DNA from: an uncultured Ruminococcus sp.
GTDB taxonomy: Bacteria; Bacillota; Clostridia; Oscillospirales; Ruminococcaceae
Length of the DNA stretch: 9,937 nt
Assembly: GCA_947177715.1 (NCBI GenBank)
Contig: CAMWVM010000038.1
Coordinates: 1-9,937, forward strand
Direction: 5' to 3'
The notes beneath the pieces were generated by a model. It was not told the origin of the DNA. It saw only the letters and a list, made by a program, of their open reading frames with translations, and did no database searches. The position numbers and the translations under genes were made by a program. Position 1 is the first letter of the stretch. Every line of letters starts with the position of its first letter. Shown one piece after another: positions 8,844 to 9,937 of this stretch.

Positions 8844-9937
8844 TTTTTGGATATGTAAATTTCTCAATTATAGGTGATAATTATACTAAACTTTATAATC
8901 AGATTATAGAACAAAAACTGCCTTGTGTTAATCTAACAGAAAAAAAAGGTGTTTTAACTTTCAAAATTTCAGTGGAATATGCTGAGAATATAAAAGCATT
9001 GTGTGATATGCTTAATTTAGATTATGAAATTAAGAATAAAAGAGGATTTTTTACAATAGTTTCACGTTTTAAAAAGCATATCGGAATTCTTTTAGGAGTT
9101 GTTCTCATTATTGCGTCTTGCATCTTTCTTTCCAATTTTGTTTTTAGAATAAAAATTTTATGTAGTGACAACACAATAAAAAAGGACATCCTTGCCGTTT
9201 TAAAAGAGAATGACGCTGGTACTGGAAGTTATATACCTAATCTTAATTGCGTCAATCTTGAAAGGGAATTAAAACAAAAAGTCGATGGGATTTCTTGGGC
9301 GGGAATATCTGTAAGCGGCTCAACCTTGACTATCGATATTGTTGAAAACATACCCAAAACGGAAATCCAAAACAATCGGCTTCCTTCAAATCTTGTAGCA
9401 AAAAGAGATGCTATCATTGATAAGGCTGAAGTCTTTGACGGACAGCTTGTGACAACTGTAGGCAGTGCAGTGTTAAAAGGTGAAACTTTAGTAAGCGGAG
9501 TCGTCGTAAATGAGAAGGTTAGATATAAAGACGGAAAAGAGGAAAAAGAAACTCACACAAAATATGTTAGATCTTTAGCAAACATTTTCGGAACATTTGA
9601 AGAAACAGTCACTGTATTTCAACCTTTTAAAGATACTCAAAAAATTGTTTCAAATAAAACTATAAAAAAAAGATATCTTAGATTGTTTGATACAGATGTG
9701 CCAATGTTTATTTCATTCCCAGAAGGCGAATTTTTAAGTAATACAGAATATAAAAACTTTTCTCTTTTTGGTTTTGAGTTTCCTATAGGGGTGAAAAAAA
9801 TATATTTAAATGAATTTAGTTATGAAGATATAATTTTAAATGAAAAAGAAGCTACAGAAAATGCCCTGAAAAAATTAGAAAATTATAAAAGTAACTTTTT
9901 GGGTGATTATCTGTCTGTTATGCACATCTCGGCGCCG
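8840..9937 (+). CDS. yqfD: Sporulation protein YqfD, 3' end outside the window
   Basis: An open frame of 366 codons runs off the right edge. It matches the layout of YqfD, a sporulation-specific membrane protein (usually about 380-400 aa) encoded next to yqfC in Bacillus and Clostridia. There is a cytoplasmic N-terminal part (1-76), one transmembrane helix at about 79-103, and a large extracytoplasmic part. The extracytoplasmic part contains the W-A-G-I-S-V-S-G strand, the I-V-E-N-I-P segment, and the typical N-L-V-A-K-R-D-A-I-I stretch followed by G-S-A-V-L-K-G-E-T-L-V-S-G. The ATG at 8840 overlaps the yqfC TGA (ATGA), and GGGAG (8827-8831) lies 8 nt upstream, so the two are translationally coupled. 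In related genomes phoH and ybeY often follow, which could be checked in the flank. The molecular function is unknown. Confidence 0.9.
   Translation, partial: MIFGYVNFSIIGDNYTKLYNQIIEQKLPCVNLTEKKGVLTFKISVEYAENIKALCDMLNLDYEIKNKRGFFTIVSRFKKHIGILLGVVLIIASCIFLSNFVFRIKILCSDNTIKKDILAVLKENDAGTGSYIPNLNCVNLERELKQKVDGISWAGISVSGSTLTIDIVENIPKTEIQNNRLPSNLVAKRDAIIDKAEVFDGQLVTTVGSAVLKGETLVSGVVVNEKVRYKDGKEEKETHTKYVRSLANIFGTFEETVTVFQPFKDTQKIVSNKTIKKRYLRLFDTDVPMFISFPEGEFLSNTEYKNFSLFGFEFPIGVKKIYLNEFSYEDIILNEKEATENALKKLENYKSNFLGDYLSVMHISAP

Noticed and set aside
9229..9417. Minus-strand open frame within yqfD
   Set aside because: It is antisense to a continuous yqfD frame with clear family motifs, and it has no initiation signals.

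Overview
This window is AT-rich DNA that looks like the chromosome of an anaerobic, endospore-forming Firmicute of the class Clostridia, probably a Ruminococcaceae/Oscillospiraceae-type gut bacterium. That placement is an inference. It rests on base composition, strong AGGAGG-type ribosome binding sites, GatCAB-dependent tRNA amidation, and three sporulation-family genes (ylbJ-like, yqfC, yqfD). No tRNA, rRNA, CRISPR array, insertion sequence or phage gene is visible, and no gene-free stretch exceeds 300 bases.

Region 1 (1-2026, minus strand) is a two-gene unit. An unrecognised 246-aa protein combines a candidate PD-(D/E)XK-type nuclease-like core with a C-terminal winged-helix-like segment. 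It is followed 22 nt later by a secreted D-alanyl-D-alanine carboxypeptidase (DacF/PBP5 type) that runs off the left edge. A near-consensus vegetative promoter (TTGACG, 17 nt, TATAAT) drives the unit. That promoter shows that the longest possible reading frame of the first gene starts too early.

Region 2 (2089-7398, plus strand) is a compact housekeeping operon, ligA-gatC-gatA-gatB. It encodes the NAD+-dependent DNA ligase and all three subunits of the Asp/Glu-tRNA amidotransferase. It has its own near-consensus promoter, intergenic gaps of only 9-18 nt, and a clear intrinsic terminator after gatB.

Region 3 (7350-9937) is sporulation-related. A ylbJ-like multipass membrane gene on the minus strand converges on gatB with a 7-nt gap, so the gatB terminator hairpin lies inside its last codons. 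It is divergent from yqfC-yqfD, which overlap by an ATGA start/stop junction. An 87-bp AT-rich spacer separates the two units and holds a candidate mother-cell sigma-E-type promoter for ylbJ. yqfD is cut by the right edge.

Most of the window is conserved core genome. The part most likely to be undescribed is the nuclease-like/winged-helix protein next to the carboxypeptidase. Secondary points are the altered SxN motif of that carboxypeptidase, the very short leader of the operon, and the terminator built into a convergent coding sequence.
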